This document shows, piece by piece, positions 25,278 through 34,735 of a DNA stretch of 64,000 nt. The DNA comes from Paenibacillus sp. Its GTDB lineage: Bacteria > Bacillota > Bacilli > Paenibacillales > Paenibacillaceae. The translations under genes were made by a program, and so were the position numbers. The stretch's first letter is position 1, and each line of letters opens with the position of its first letter. The stretch covers positions 354,084 to 418,083 of the forward strand of contig JAILZT010000001.1 in assembly GCA_023512345.1 (NCBI GenBank). Direction: 5' to 3'. The notes below the pieces were generated by a model. It searched no databases and was not told where the DNA came from. It saw only the letters and a list, made by a program, of their open reading frames with translations.

Positions 25278-26804
25278 TTAGGTCTTGGCATTCTTATATT
25301 CATTTGGGCACATCTTCATCTTCTTTTCAAATTGCTTGAGAAACTGACTGTAATTGGAATAACCCACTTCCTCGGCAATTTCACAGTTTTTCAAACGATT
25401 ATGTTGAAGTAAGCGCTCGGCTTCCTGGATTCGAAGGCTATGGAGCTGCTCATTAAAATGAATTCCATTCTTTTTCATTAATAATTGTCCGAGATAAACC
25501 GGATGCATATAAAAGACCTCAGCCAGCTTCTTTATCGTGAGAGATTCACGAAAATGCTCTTGGATATACTCGTTAATTTCCTGTATAATCCCTTGCGATC
25601 TCTTGGTTTGTTCAGTCACTAGAATGTTCATACAATCCTGACCACAAGATAATAAGTTACTCATTAAATCGTCCAACATGATCATGGAGTCAAGGATGTC
25701 ATGAATTCTTAATTTGGTCGATAGCTGAACTCCGCTAGCTTCACGTGTATAGTCTATAATTTTGTACATGATATGAATAACGATCTTTTTAGCAACCTCC
25801 GGAGCAATGAGCATTTCCCTGAAACTGTTGGCGGCCGAATCCACTGCTTGCTGAAAACCTATTAGGTCTAGCAATTGGATGGGCCTAATCATAGCATCCA
25901 TAAGCTGTATTTGATCATAATGGTAGCTGAAAGGTTTATGATGTAACTCTTGATAGCTCAGGATTCCAGAAACTTCGGATTCATAAAAATAGTGCATTAA
26001 CGCTTCTTTCGCTGTTCGATAACTATTCACGATCTTTAGTAAGGAGTCCTGAGCAGCCCCCACTCCTACAAAGTAACCTGTAGAATACTGATGTTGCAGT
26101 TGGGTTAAGGACTGGAAAATATCATGATCCTCAAAAGAACCTGTAGAATATCCATAGGCAACTCCGAAACTATTAGGTTCTAAATCAATCAGGAACATTG
26201 ATCCTTGATCAGCCAATAGGGCTACTACTTCTCCTCTTAACTCTGCATATAATCCAGGCTCTGTCTGAACCACACAAAAATTCCAATGTTTCTCACTAGC
26301 CGATAACGCAGTAAGATCCATTTGTCCTGCTTTGTCCACCAGATTCTCATTTAATAGACCCTTTATAAGGTTAATTCTCTCTTCCGAAGAGGCCATTTCT
26401 TTGAAATCTATTTTCTTTCTCTCTTGTTCCAGCTCCTGATAAATCTCTTGTAATTCTTCTTCTGCTTCTTCCGGAATCAATGGTTTCAGAAAATAATGGT
26501 TAATACCGTAACGTATCGCTGTCTGTGCATATTCAAACTCGCTGTACCCGCTCAAAATAGCAAATTTGATCTGCTTAATCTTTTTATGCTTCCAAGCCGC
26601 AATCATCTCCAGCCCATTCATCAGCGGCATATTTACATCGGTTATCACCAAATCAGGTTCAAGCTGTTCCATTACCTCTAAACCTTCTTTTCCATTACTA
26701 GAAGTTCCGCATACCTCAAAGCCATGTTCTTCCCAATTAATCCATAATTGCAACCCTTCCAGGGCACTTGGCTCATCATCAATTAAAAGGACTTTGAATT
26801 TCAT
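25278..26804 (-). CDS. YesN-type response regulator, second of two
   Basis: 508 residues. The N-terminal receiver has KVLLIDDEPSALEGLQ, phospho-acceptor Asp in LVITDVNMPLMNG, and FAILSGYSEFEYA then LKP. A long variable middle region follows, and the C-terminal AraC-type DNA-binding pair is IKKLAEVFYMHPVYLGQLLMK with CEIAEEVGYSNYSQFLKQFE. It follows the YesM kinase gene by 78 bases, a gap containing a duplicated CTTAAGCAGTAC. It is adjacent to the binding-protein promoter and is the best candidate activator. Confidence 0.9.
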   Translation of the reverse strand: MKFKVLLIDDEPSALEGLQLWINWEEHGFEVCGTSSNGKEGLEVMEQLEPDLVITDVNMPLMNGLEMIAAWKHKKIKQIKFAILSGYSEFEYAQTAIRYGINHYFLKPLIPEEAEEELQEIYQELEQERKKIDFKEMASSEERINLIKGLLNENLVDKAGQMDLTALSASEKHWNFCVVQTEPGLYAELRGEVVALLADQGSMFLIDLEPNSFGVAYGYSTGSFEDHDIFQSLTQLQHQYSTGYFVGVGAAQDSLLKIVNSYRTAKEALMHYFYESEVSGILSYQELHHKPFSYHYDQIQLMDAMIRPIQLLDLIGFQQAVDSAANSFREMLIAPEVAKKIVIHIMYKIIDYTREASGVQLSTKLRIHDILDSMIMLDDLMSNLLSCGQDCMNILVTEQTKRSQGIIQEINEYIQEHFRESLTIKKLAEVFYMHPVYLGQLLMKKNGIHFNEQLHSLRIQEAERLLQHNRLKNCEIAEEVGYSNYSQFLKQFEKKMKMCPNEYKNAKT

Positions 26805-26882
26805 CTGCCTTCCTCGCTTCCTAATACAAGATGAACTTAAGCAGTACCTTAAGCAGTACCTTTACAGGTATCGGTCGTATAA

Positions 26883-28682
26883 TTATTTTATCCGTTCAAG
26901 TAACCTTATCGGAATGTCAAAAGAAACCACGGTCCCATTGTTCGGACTGCTGGAGATATCAAAACGGACCTGATCCTCGTAATATAACTCCAGTCTACGG
27001 TACACATTTCGAATCCCGATATTTGTCTCTGAAGGGCCCTCATTTCGAACAGCAAACATAATATCTTTTAAGGTGTTTGCGTCCATTCCTTTTCCATTAT
27101 CCGAAATGGTAATGTGCAAGCGAGAATTCTCAATCACCGTTTTTACTTTGATAATTCCCACTCCCTCAATAGTCTGCAGACCATGTTTACAGGAGTTTTC
27201 CACTAGAGGCTGCATGCTTAGCTTCGGAATTTTATATTTCAGGGACTGCTCATCGATCTCAAACTGATATTCAAACTTATCTCTGAAGCGAAACTTTTCA
27301 ATTTTCAGGTACATTTCTATGAACGTTATTTCTTCCTGAAGGGATACAAGATCTTCTTTCCAGCTGAGCAGCCTGCGAAGTAACTTTGACAAGCTTTTAA
27401 TAATATCCGTCACATCGGAGTAATTGTTTTTAGTACATACCACCAGGATGGCATTAAGTGTATTGAACAGGAAATGCGGATTCATCTGGCTCTGCATAAA
27501 GTTAAGTTCAGCCTGTACCCTCTCCATCTCCAGATCTTTTTTCTGAATCTCCAATTTGTACACATCATTAATTAGGGAATTCATTCTGGAGGTCATCATG
27601 TTGAAGTTCTGAATCAAGCCGCCGATCTCATCTCGACCTTCATCAATTTGAATCAAGTCGAATTTCTCATTGGTTACCTTATGCATATGTCTGGACAGCC
27701 GTTTTACCCGATAATTGTAGGATCTGAGCATTACGTATATAAAAATAGAGGTGATCAGGGTTACCGTTGAGGCCAGAATACCTGCATACAGTCTCATCTC
27801 CAGGATTGCCTGGGAAATACGCTCTCCCTCTGTTATTCCAATAATGCGCCAGCCATTGATATAATTTGCTGAGCCAACGGTCAGAGTGTGGATATCTTCC
27901 GTTTGTTTATCATCCAGCAGCTCAAATACAGGATAAGGCTCCTTCGTCCCCCTCTGATAGCCACTCTCTTCAGACATGATAATTTGGTTCTGCTCATTGA
28001 CCAGGTACAGACTTAAATAGTCTTTTTCTCTCACTATGTAGTCATATATTTTGCTCAGATCTAAATCTATTCTAAGCAGCTTTTCATATTTATTATAAGA
28101 ATCAAAGTTATCCATTTTTTCAATTACGCTCAGATATGGTGCCGTAGAGGATTCATTGGTGGTTTCGGCTAATCGGTACGCAGTAACAAACAGATGTTTT
28201 TTTGCCCCCTTAGTCTGCTTATACCAATCACTTTCCAATACTTTCTCATTCAGAATATGATAGTTGCCGCCGGAAACAATGGAATTATTATTGGTAAATA
28301 CACTTATCTGCTGAATTTGGTTATTTACCGGCAAATAACTGTACATCCGGTCTCTGAGCTGTTCGTTAAAGGTGTCATAGAAATCCAAAGGAGTCTCATA
28401 AGTCCGATCCAGCAATTCGTAAAGATTCCTATCTCTCGACAGGGCATAGCTGACAGCCACCCCGCCCTCTATAAAATCTTGAATATCCTTTCGAGCTCTC
28501 TCTAACGATATCTCCAAATTCTGCTGCTCTCTAGATTTAATCAAATCCGTGATCCGGTCTAAAAATACAAGGTTAATAATCATAATCGGCAGGAGTACAC
28601 CTACGAAGAAAATGAGAAAAAATTTATAGTTCAGTGGAATGTCATTCACTATATTATTAAGCCTAAATCTTTTTCTCTCCAT
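26883..28682 (-). CDS. YesM-type sensor histidine kinase
   Basis: 599 residues. A first membrane segment at about residues 20-42 (FFLIFFVGVLLPIMIINLVF) is followed by a ~250-residue extracellular Cache-like sensor, a second membrane segment near residue 300, a HAMP linker, the His_kinase box (FMQSQMNPHFLFNTLNAILV) and an ATPase domain (QPLVENSCKHGL, ISDNGKGMD, GIGIRN-like NIGIRNVYRR). This family pairs with YesN regulators and senses extracellular sugars or their binding proteins. It is flanked on both sides by YesN genes. Confidence 0.92.
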   Translation of the reverse strand: MERKRFRLNNIVNDIPLNYKFFLIFFVGVLLPIMIINLVFLDRITDLIKSREQQNLEISLERARKDIQDFIEGGVAVSYALSRDRNLYELLDRTYETPLDFYDTFNEQLRDRMYSYLPVNNQIQQISVFTNNNSIVSGGNYHILNEKVLESDWYKQTKGAKKHLFVTAYRLAETTNESSTAPYLSVIEKMDNFDSYNKYEKLLRIDLDLSKIYDYIVREKDYLSLYLVNEQNQIIMSEESGYQRGTKEPYPVFELLDDKQTEDIHTLTVGSANYINGWRIIGITEGERISQAILEMRLYAGILASTVTLITSIFIYVMLRSYNYRVKRLSRHMHKVTNEKFDLIQIDEGRDEIGGLIQNFNMMTSRMNSLINDVYKLEIQKKDLEMERVQAELNFMQSQMNPHFLFNTLNAILVVCTKNNYSDVTDIIKSLSKLLRRLLSWKEDLVSLQEEITFIEMYLKIEKFRFRDKFEYQFEIDEQSLKYKIPKLSMQPLVENSCKHGLQTIEGVGIIKVKTVIENSRLHITISDNGKGMDANTLKDIMFAVRNEGPSETNIGIRNVYRRLELYYEDQVRFDISSSPNNGTVVSFDIPIRLLERIK

Positions 28683-28702
28683 ACTTGAGCACCTTTCTTC
28701 CC

Positions 28703-30238
28703 CTAAGGCTGCTTGGTTTGACTTGTATTTCTATAAACCGAGGGTACGACCCCCACGACCATCTTAAATTTATCTATAAAATAATCTGTATTTGAATAAC
28801 CTACTTGCAGCGCAATATCAGAAATTTTCAGCTGGGTGCTTTTCAAAAGACTCTTGGATTCCTCAATTCGTTTCTCGTTCAGATATTCACTAAATCTCTG
28901 TCCGGTATGTTTTCTGAAGAGCTGCCCCAGATAAGTCGAGTTCATATGAAAATGCCTAGCCAAATCCTGCAGTTGTAATTTATTACGAAATTCACGATCC
29001 ACATACTGTATCACGTTAAAAATCGTATTCCCCTCATTTTGCTGCTTTAATTCAGACAAAGAAGCAGCTGCCAGCATACACAGTCTACCGACATACTGGC
29101 TCAACACTACATAACCATTCAAGTCCCCCAAATTTCCGTACTCCAGATGCAAACTTTTCATGATGCGATCCGGATCACCATTTATCTCAGAGATAAGCCT
29201 GCAAAGGGTTAGTTCCAGATGAGCCACATGAGCCTGCACAACCACATTAGTCAACAAATTCTCCGCAAAGGATGTAAAGGACTCTCTAACACAAGCCTCT
29301 ATTTGTTCTATGTCATTCGCTTCAACCTTTCTGATGAGCTGTATGAATATTTCCTTATGAAGGTCAACATCCTGCTGGATTTTCCTTATATCGCTAACAT
29401 AAAATACTCCGCTCTTTCCCTGATAACACTTCTGCTTCCACACTTCCAATGACTGAAAATAAAGAGTTCGAATAGCTTGTACACCTGTCATTCTATCGCT
29501 AACCGCTGCTACTACGGACTCCTTGGACCGTTCTATTAAATCTTTGCATAACTCATCCAGTTCATCCTCTAAGGTATCTCTGGAAATGGAAGCAGATTGG
29601 ACCATAATGCCTGTCATTCCCGCTCCATCCTGAAAGCAGCAAGCCAGTCCTCTAGGAAAATATTCTTCAATTGGTTTCTCCAAAAGAGTGGTGGTTCCTA
29701 CCAAAATGCATATCAACTCCGTCGCTTCGTCTTGAAGTTTCATTAAATTCCGTGCCTGATGCTCCAAATTCTCATTATATTCACCTTGAATGAAACGATT
29801 GATCAGATTATTTACGATAAAAGACTGCTTTTTGTTAAGCGCCTGCTCCGAGGCTATTTCTTCCTGAATGAGGGTACGAACTCTTAGGAGCAAGGCTTCT
29901 ATTTCTTCATCATCAACCGGTTTTAGTAAATATTCATTAACCCGCTGCCTTAGCGCGATCCGGGCATATTTAAAATCATCATAACCGCTCAGAATAACAA
30001 ATTTCGGGGGTCTAACCATCAATTCATTGATCTGTGCAATCAGCTCAAGGCCATTGATGACCGGCATATTAATATCCGTGAGAACTAATTCTGGCTTAAG
30101 CTCTTGTATAAGTCTCAAAGCATCTGGTCCATTTAAAGCTTCCCCACAAATCTCAAACCCATATTTACCCCAATCAATCATTATCTTCAACCCTTCCAAA
30201 ACCCAGGGTTCATCATCTACCAGCAGTACTTTCATCAT
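28703..30238 (-). CDS. YesN-type response regulator, first of two
   Basis: 511 residues. The receiver reads MKVLLVDDEPWVLEGLKIMI with phospho-acceptor Asp in LVLTDINMPVING and VILSGYDDFKYA. The AraC DNA-binding pair at the C-terminus is LQDLARHFHMNSTYLGQLFRK and ISDIALQVGYSNTDYFIDKFK. It begins the operon and is 20 bases ahead of the kinase gene. Its middle region is no closer to that of the other YesN than expected for paralogues, so the two probably have different targets. Confidence 0.9.
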   Translation of the reverse strand: MMKVLLVDDEPWVLEGLKIMIDWGKYGFEICGEALNGPDALRLIQELKPELVLTDINMPVINGLELIAQINELMVRPPKFVILSGYDDFKYARIALRQRVNEYLLKPVDDEEIEALLLRVRTLIQEEIASEQALNKKQSFIVNNLINRFIQGEYNENLEHQARNLMKLQDEATELICILVGTTTLLEKPIEEYFPRGLACCFQDGAGMTGIMVQSASISRDTLEDELDELCKDLIERSKESVVAAVSDRMTGVQAIRTLYFQSLEVWKQKCYQGKSGVFYVSDIRKIQQDVDLHKEIFIQLIRKVEANDIEQIEACVRESFTSFAENLLTNVVVQAHVAHLELTLCRLISEINGDPDRIMKSLHLEYGNLGDLNGYVVLSQYVGRLCMLAAASLSELKQQNEGNTIFNVIQYVDREFRNKLQLQDLARHFHMNSTYLGQLFRKHTGQRFSEYLNEKRIEESKSLLKSTQLKISDIALQVGYSNTDYFIDKFKMVVGVVPSVYRNTSQTKQP

Positions 30239-30398
30239 AGTGTATCCTCCTTTACAATAGGTTGGCGGTTACACACACCCCATTGAATCCGCTTCCAATT
30301 ATAGCTTCGATAGATCCGTCTACTGCTATGAAAATTATATATGCCTTATGCTACCATACTTGTATAGGCATGTGAATTTGAAAAAATAAAATAAAAAA

Positions 30399-30436
30399 GG
30401 TGTTCCAAAAGCCATTTACATAGCTTTTGGAACACC
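30399..30436 (-). terminator. Rho-independent terminator of the YhcH gene
   Basis: GGTGTTCCAAAAGC (30399-30412) pairs perfectly with GCTTTTGGAACACC (30423-30436). On the minus strand it is followed by a long T-rich run (complement of 30380-30398). It separates YhcH from the YesN operon. Confidence 0.92.
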
Positions 30437-30447
30437 ACATTCTCGTG

Positions 30448-30900
30448 TTAGAGCTTAATTTTCAAAACAACCTTACGAACGTTGTCCTTCTCTCCAGCGG
30501 CAATGGCAGTCATATGCCCATCCTGCGGATAACAAATCACTAAATCCCCAGAGCTTACAGTTACTGAGGATTCCAGAACGCCATTGAAGAATACCGCATC
30601 CTTCTCTTCGCTGTATTCCTCTTTCACTTCTAGACGTTCTATCGCAGCGTAACCGATTTTCTCTTTACCTTCGAGAATAAAATGTAGGTCCAGATTCTTA
30701 CGGTGTGCTTCCCAGAAACACTCTTCAGCAGCTTTCGTCTCAAACTCATTGATGAAGTAAAAAAGTTCTTCATCTACTTCATGACGCCCCGCAGCCTTCC
30801 CAGTAAAATCGGTATCACGTAAAAATTGCAGCCCTCTTTGAATCTTTGGTCCAAAAGCAGCCTCGTCTTGGAGCAGATGTGTTAAAGAATCAACGATCAT
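30448..30900 (-). CDS. YhcH/YjgK/YiaL family sugar-metabolism protein
   Basis: 150 residues, the standard length of the DUF386 family. Visible motifs include HEVDEELFYFINEFET, FWEAHRKNLDLHFILEGKE, FNGVLESSVTVSSGD and CYPQDGHMTAI, which contain the metal-binding His and Glu residues of this cupin. Members act as mutarotase- or isomerase-like accessory proteins in sugar-acid and sialic-acid pathways. Its position upstream of a glucuronoxylan operon is suggestive, but it is a separate transcript. Confidence 0.88.
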   Translation of the reverse strand: MIVDSLTHLLQDEAAFGPKIQRGLQFLRDTDFTGKAAGRHEVDEELFYFINEFETKAAEECFWEAHRKNLDLHFILEGKEKIGYAAIERLEVKEEYSEEKDAVFFNGVLESSVTVSSGDLVICYPQDGHMTAIAAGEKDNVRKVVLKIKL

Positions 30901-31811
30901 TATGGTAGTCCCCCTTGAATATTATGATTCGTAAACCACCTTTAGGTGCGTACGGGTACATTTGAGTTTATACATGTACATATCACTCATATTAAGGGTT
31001 TATTATGGTTTAGTCTATGGCTTTTTTCACTCGATAATCTAATCACTAACATGAAAATTCGGACTGCCGGCCGTGTTGGATCTGTATTCCTAGAGGTAGA
31101 TTGGGTGAAGAATGCTATGCGGACTACAGATCCCTTATTGTCTATAAATTGCTCTATAAGTAAGTTATACGGACACAGATGCCGTTATTTATGAATATCG
31201 GGCTATTTATAGCCGAATTCTTGTGAATAGGGTCTTCTGAGTCCGTATAGATAAGGAATTCAGGTAAATTGGCTAGATAGCGTCCCCTGAGTCCGTTAAG
31301 CTTACGCATTCTTCTTGAACAGATATCCACGCGTGTTCGTACATCTAGAGGGCGGACGTTACCACCGTGCGACTATTCCCTTAAACTAAAAATCTTAAGT
31401 TCAATCTATATTTAAGTTGCGGACGATATGAAAAAACCTTCGTTTTAGCCGCCCTACTCTTAATAGTGGCGGTATCTACCCTGAAAGATGCAATTATTGC
31501 TATTTTATCTTCCCTATCGTGGCGGTCTTTTCTACAGTTGCGAGTAAATTTGAAAAACCGCAAGAAAACGAAGATAACAAAATCAGGTCAATCATGGTGG
31601 TATCTGACCATATTCGACCTGTTTGATGCAACGTAATAGCGTTATTAGGTTATAAAATTAAAGCATCTTATGTGCGTACAAACCGAAATGGAGAAATCTT
31701 TATACGGGTATTACATGGGTTATATGTGTTATTGATTGTATGATGGATTCATTCGACACTGGGTATAGCCCACCTAAAACCCTAAATCATCTAAACTAAT
31801 AATTTATTTAT
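30901..31811. other. 911-base gap without recognisable gene, partly repeats
   Basis: No open frame here has both a ribosome binding site and a recognisable product. The middle (31119-31298) holds two direct and two inverted ~22-bp units. The rest is AT-rich with many stops; 31381-31563 is an open frame without support. A promoter for YhcH should lie in the first 100 bases on the minus strand. Confidence 0.7.
31119..31298. repeat. Four units of a GGAC(T)CAGATCCC-type repeat, two direct and two inverted
   Basis: Direct units lie at 31119-31139 and 31169-31189 (GCGGACTACAGATCCCTTAT and ACGGACACAGATGCCGTTAT). Inverted units lie at 31225-31247 and 31275-31298 (ending CTGAGTCCGT). Neighbouring units are about 50 bp apart. 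The two halves could fold onto each other as a large cruciform or hairpin. Confidence 0.65.
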
Positions 31812-32264
31812 TCACATTAGTTCGGTTTCTTTATAAGCGATTCTAAGTGCATTGAATGGAAACTCGGAAAATTCTTCGATATTATTTACATATAAAACTT
31901 CTTTCTCTCTTCTCAATACTTGTGTTGAATTATTACTTAACAGTAATATATCACCTTGAATTTGTGACAATATCTTACCTATGGTTTCTAACATATGCAT
32001 AAGTCCTGTACTAAACGTCTTATTATAAACCTGAAAATCTATGCATAAGTTTACTTTTAGACCATAGTTGTCCATTATAAATCCCAAGTCTGATATATCT
32101 TCTATTTCAATATTCATTGAAAAAAAATTACAACCAATATATACTCTAGAACCTTCATAGACCTTCATTTCAAAATCTAAGGTTTTATCCGAATCAATCA
32201 ACATTTTAGCGATATACTCTGCTTCATAAGTTGAAAATAAAAACAACTCATACTCCATATTCAT
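31812..32264 (-). CDS. Putative immunity protein for the adjacent polymorphic toxin
   Basis: 150 residues, acidic, no signal or membrane segment. Start ATG 32264 directly abuts the toxin stop codon, with GAGAGG inside the toxin's last codons as ribosome binding site. I recognise no family with certainty; the MEYELFLFSTYEAEYIAKML opening is vaguely like SitI3-type immunity proteins. The order toxin then small acidic protein with no gap is the hallmark of toxin-immunity pairs, so the role is inferred from position. The region is AT-richer than its neighbours. Confidence 0.6.
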   Translation of the reverse strand: MNMEYELFLFSTYEAEYIAKMLIDSDKTLDFEMKVYEGSRVYIGCNFFSMNIEIEDISDLGFIMDNYGLKVNLCIDFQVYNKTFSTGLMHMLETIGKILSQIQGDILLLSNNSTQVLRREKEVLYVNNIEEFSEFPFNALRIAYKETELM

Positions 32265-34535
32265 CTACCTCTCAAGTAATTTTGTAATAATACCATCCTT
32301 AACAATAAATAATTCTTGCAGTCGTTTTAAATCCCCGTTTGGATTGGATTTTCTTAATATTGCTTCGTATAATTCATTGACTTTTTCAGCAGGACAATCA
32401 TCTAAGTTAAGTACAAGTCTTTCGGATTGATTTTTAGTCTTCTTTGTTAATGCTCTAACTACATTATCAATACTAGTTTTACTATCAGGTGAGTAGCAGT
32501 CGAACGGCTTTCCTTCAATTAGATAATCAGGGTTTGACTCAGGATTTATACCGTGTCCATTTCCACCATGTACCTCATCTAGCATTTCAATATCATATCC
32601 ATTTTTTGAAAATAAATCAGCGGTTTCGTTTTGTCTTTTTATTCCACGGTCTACCTCATCCGCATAATTCCCTTTAGGTTTTCCACCCTTAGGTAAAGAA
32701 GGTTCAGTCCGATTAATATTACCCGTCCCCTCAACCTTAACGTCCCCAACTTCCCTCACTTCCTTCGGTGTCACCTCATCCGGTATGAACTTGTCCTCTC
32801 TAGGCTGGATCGTCCCTAACTTACCAGATGTTCCTTGAGGCGACTTCGGTACAGCCAACTCTTGAAGCTGCTGCCTGATTCCCTGATAACTACTGAGGAC
32901 GACCTTGGCTGCAAACCGGATCGCAGCATCACCGGCACCGGCAGCTATGGTGTTGAGGGCTACCTTACCTGTTCTTTCTTCCAGGCTTTGTGTTCCGTCA
33001 TGCTTAAAGTCATGTAGTGCATCCGATACTTCAGTTGCGGTGCTGAATACCCCTTCGGCCACCATAGACCTTACCAGAGTCGGCGAGAGTTTCTCTAATG
33101 CTTTGGGCGTCTTCACTGTTTTCAATAATTTAAACGGCAAAGCGAATCCGATGATATTACCGATTATCTCTCCCGCTTGTTTCCCATTCGGATTATCCAG
33201 CGGGTTGTACGTTCCCTCCGGCTGCGGACCCTTGATTAACTCTACGACTTGCCCCGCCAGTCCAACAGATGCCGTATTTATCGTCTGAACAACCATGTTC
33301 GTTCCTCCATCGAACACCTTGGCAACGTGTGGATTCCCAATGCCTGTTCGGGCACTAAGTTCCTTATATCTCCACTCTTTCTCGTATTTTGCTGTGGCTT
33401 TCCTGATTTCTTCGTATCTTCGATCCTGTTCCTTCGGCGAAAGCGTGAACCAATAGGTGTTCTTCAGCCTTGCGGACACTTCCGGATCGTCGCGGTGCAG
33501 TATATCCTCTTCAGATACTTCGTTATAAGGATCTAACGGTCCGATCGTTGCCTGCCGCTCTTCTTGATTTCCATTCCGTGATTCACGGTAAAGAATGGCC
33601 TGTTGTTCCAATCCTGTGACATTAGCGAAGGTCCACTCTCTATAAGGCTCGTTGATCATAGCCAGCATGAATACCGGCATCATCTCCGGGAACTCCATAA
33701 GCAGGGACGAACCATCATCACGAAGAGGATTCAGATGACAGGCGGATAAGGAGAAAGACCGATACTGCTTCGATAGATCTACGCTACCGGCATACCACTC
33801 CTTAGAAACCCCTAGACCGGCTAAGATTCTCCGCTGCTCTTCGGCATTCTTAAATGCAGCTAGAGTATTGCGCTCATTTCCAAACTGTTTATATACGTTT
33901 AATGCGGTCTGACTACGGGCAATTTCCTCAAAAGCATGCAGGATGGCACTCAGTTTCTCCCTCGCATACCTCTGTTCTGCAGGAGACCCTATATCTATGA
34001 TTTGGATAAATGAACGAATGCGGGGATCGCCTTGTTGGTATTCTCCCAGTTTTTTCAGCAGCAAACCTTCATAGAATCTCCACCACAACTGCTTCAGTTG
34101 TTGCAGCAGGGTATCGGATGCAACTATCCGCTGTTGGTGGATAGGCGTATCGGCTGTGCCTGTGCCCGCTGCGAAATGGGATATCGCCGTAACTGAAGCG
34201 GCCTGTGTAGGTGAATGGAAGGACGTCTGGATGTGCAGGTTCTTCAGTGCGTTCTCGGTTCGCAGATAATGTTCTACACTCCAGTTCACGTCGGCCGACT
34301 GCTTGCTTAGATAGTCACTTACCCTGACTGCTGATTTCCAGACCTCCCGGAGATTCCCCTCCGCATGTTCAACGGCAGCCTGAACATAGGATTCTGGATA
34401 GACACTACGAACATGGCTTAGCAGTGTCTTAAGATCTCTTTGCATCTCACTAATCTGCTGTTCCAGAGTTATGTCGGTTTGCTTCAGCCTGGAGGATAAC
34501 GCACGAAGAAAGTTCAAGTCTACTTTTAGCTGCAT
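32265..34535 (-). CDS. Polymorphic toxin with CdiA_C-like nuclease C-terminus
   Basis: 756 residues. Residues 1-~115 are long helices (VDLNFLRALSSRLKQTDITL...) resembling WXG/LXG-type export heads. The middle (about 380-560) is typical toxin-carrier sequence with a glycine-rich membrane-seeking stretch (GKQAGEIIGNIIGFALPFKL). The last ~125 residues are a separate domain: NETADLFSKNGYDIEMLDEV, NPDYLIEGKPFDCYSP and LVLNLDD. This pattern matches CdiA-type C-terminal nuclease toxins. Expected role: contact-dependent or type VII-secreted growth inhibition of relatives. GGAGTG precedes ATG 34535. No secretion genes are nearby. Confidence 0.75.
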   Translation of the reverse strand: MQLKVDLNFLRALSSRLKQTDITLEQQISEMQRDLKTLLSHVRSVYPESYVQAAVEHAEGNLREVWKSAVRVSDYLSKQSADVNWSVEHYLRTENALKNLHIQTSFHSPTQAASVTAISHFAAGTGTADTPIHQQRIVASDTLLQQLKQLWWRFYEGLLLKKLGEYQQGDPRIRSFIQIIDIGSPAEQRYAREKLSAILHAFEEIARSQTALNVYKQFGNERNTLAAFKNAEEQRRILAGLGVSKEWYAGSVDLSKQYRSFSLSACHLNPLRDDGSSLLMEFPEMMPVFMLAMINEPYREWTFANVTGLEQQAILYRESRNGNQEERQATIGPLDPYNEVSEEDILHRDDPEVSARLKNTYWFTLSPKEQDRRYEEIRKATAKYEKEWRYKELSARTGIGNPHVAKVFDGGTNMVVQTINTASVGLAGQVVELIKGPQPEGTYNPLDNPNGKQAGEIIGNIIGFALPFKLLKTVKTPKALEKLSPTLVRSMVAEGVFSTATEVSDALHDFKHDGTQSLEERTGKVALNTIAAGAGDAAIRFAAKVVLSSYQGIRQQLQELAVPKSPQGTSGKLGTIQPREDKFIPDEVTPKEVREVGDVKVEGTGNINRTEPSLPKGGKPKGNYADEVDRGIKRQNETADLFSKNGYDIEMLDEVHGGNGHGINPESNPDYLIEGKPFDCYSPDSKTSIDNVVRALTKKTKNQSERLVLNLDDCPAEKVNELYEAILRKSNPNGDLKRLQELFIVKDGIITKLLER

Positions 34536-34650
34536 ACGAATGATTCACTCCAAACGAATGAGACTTCTCTTAATGCATCTTTAAATAATAGGATATTTAT
34601 TCCTTTTATTCAAACTTTATAGTGGTTCGCATGCCTCTTTTGAAACAGTA

Positions 34651-34695
34651 AAAAGCAACTTTTCCGTAGAAAAGTCGCTTTTAAGGTTCTTTTTT
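34651..34695 (+). terminator. Hairpin with T-run, orphan
   Basis: AAAAGCAACTTTTC (34651-34664) pairs with GAAAAGTCGCTTTT (34669-34682) except for one A/C mismatch, and GGTTCTTTTTTT follows on the plus strand. No plus-strand gene lies upstream within 3 kb, so it may be a relic of a lost gene near the SigK remnant. Confidence 0.5.
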
Positions 34696-34735
34696 TCATT
34701 ATAGTCGATCTTTTATTTATTCTCATCTAGACTCA

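Noticed and set aside
30946..31194. 82-residue plus-strand gene in the gap after YhcH
   Set aside because: No ribosome binding site, no recognisable family, and it runs into the inverted repeat region.
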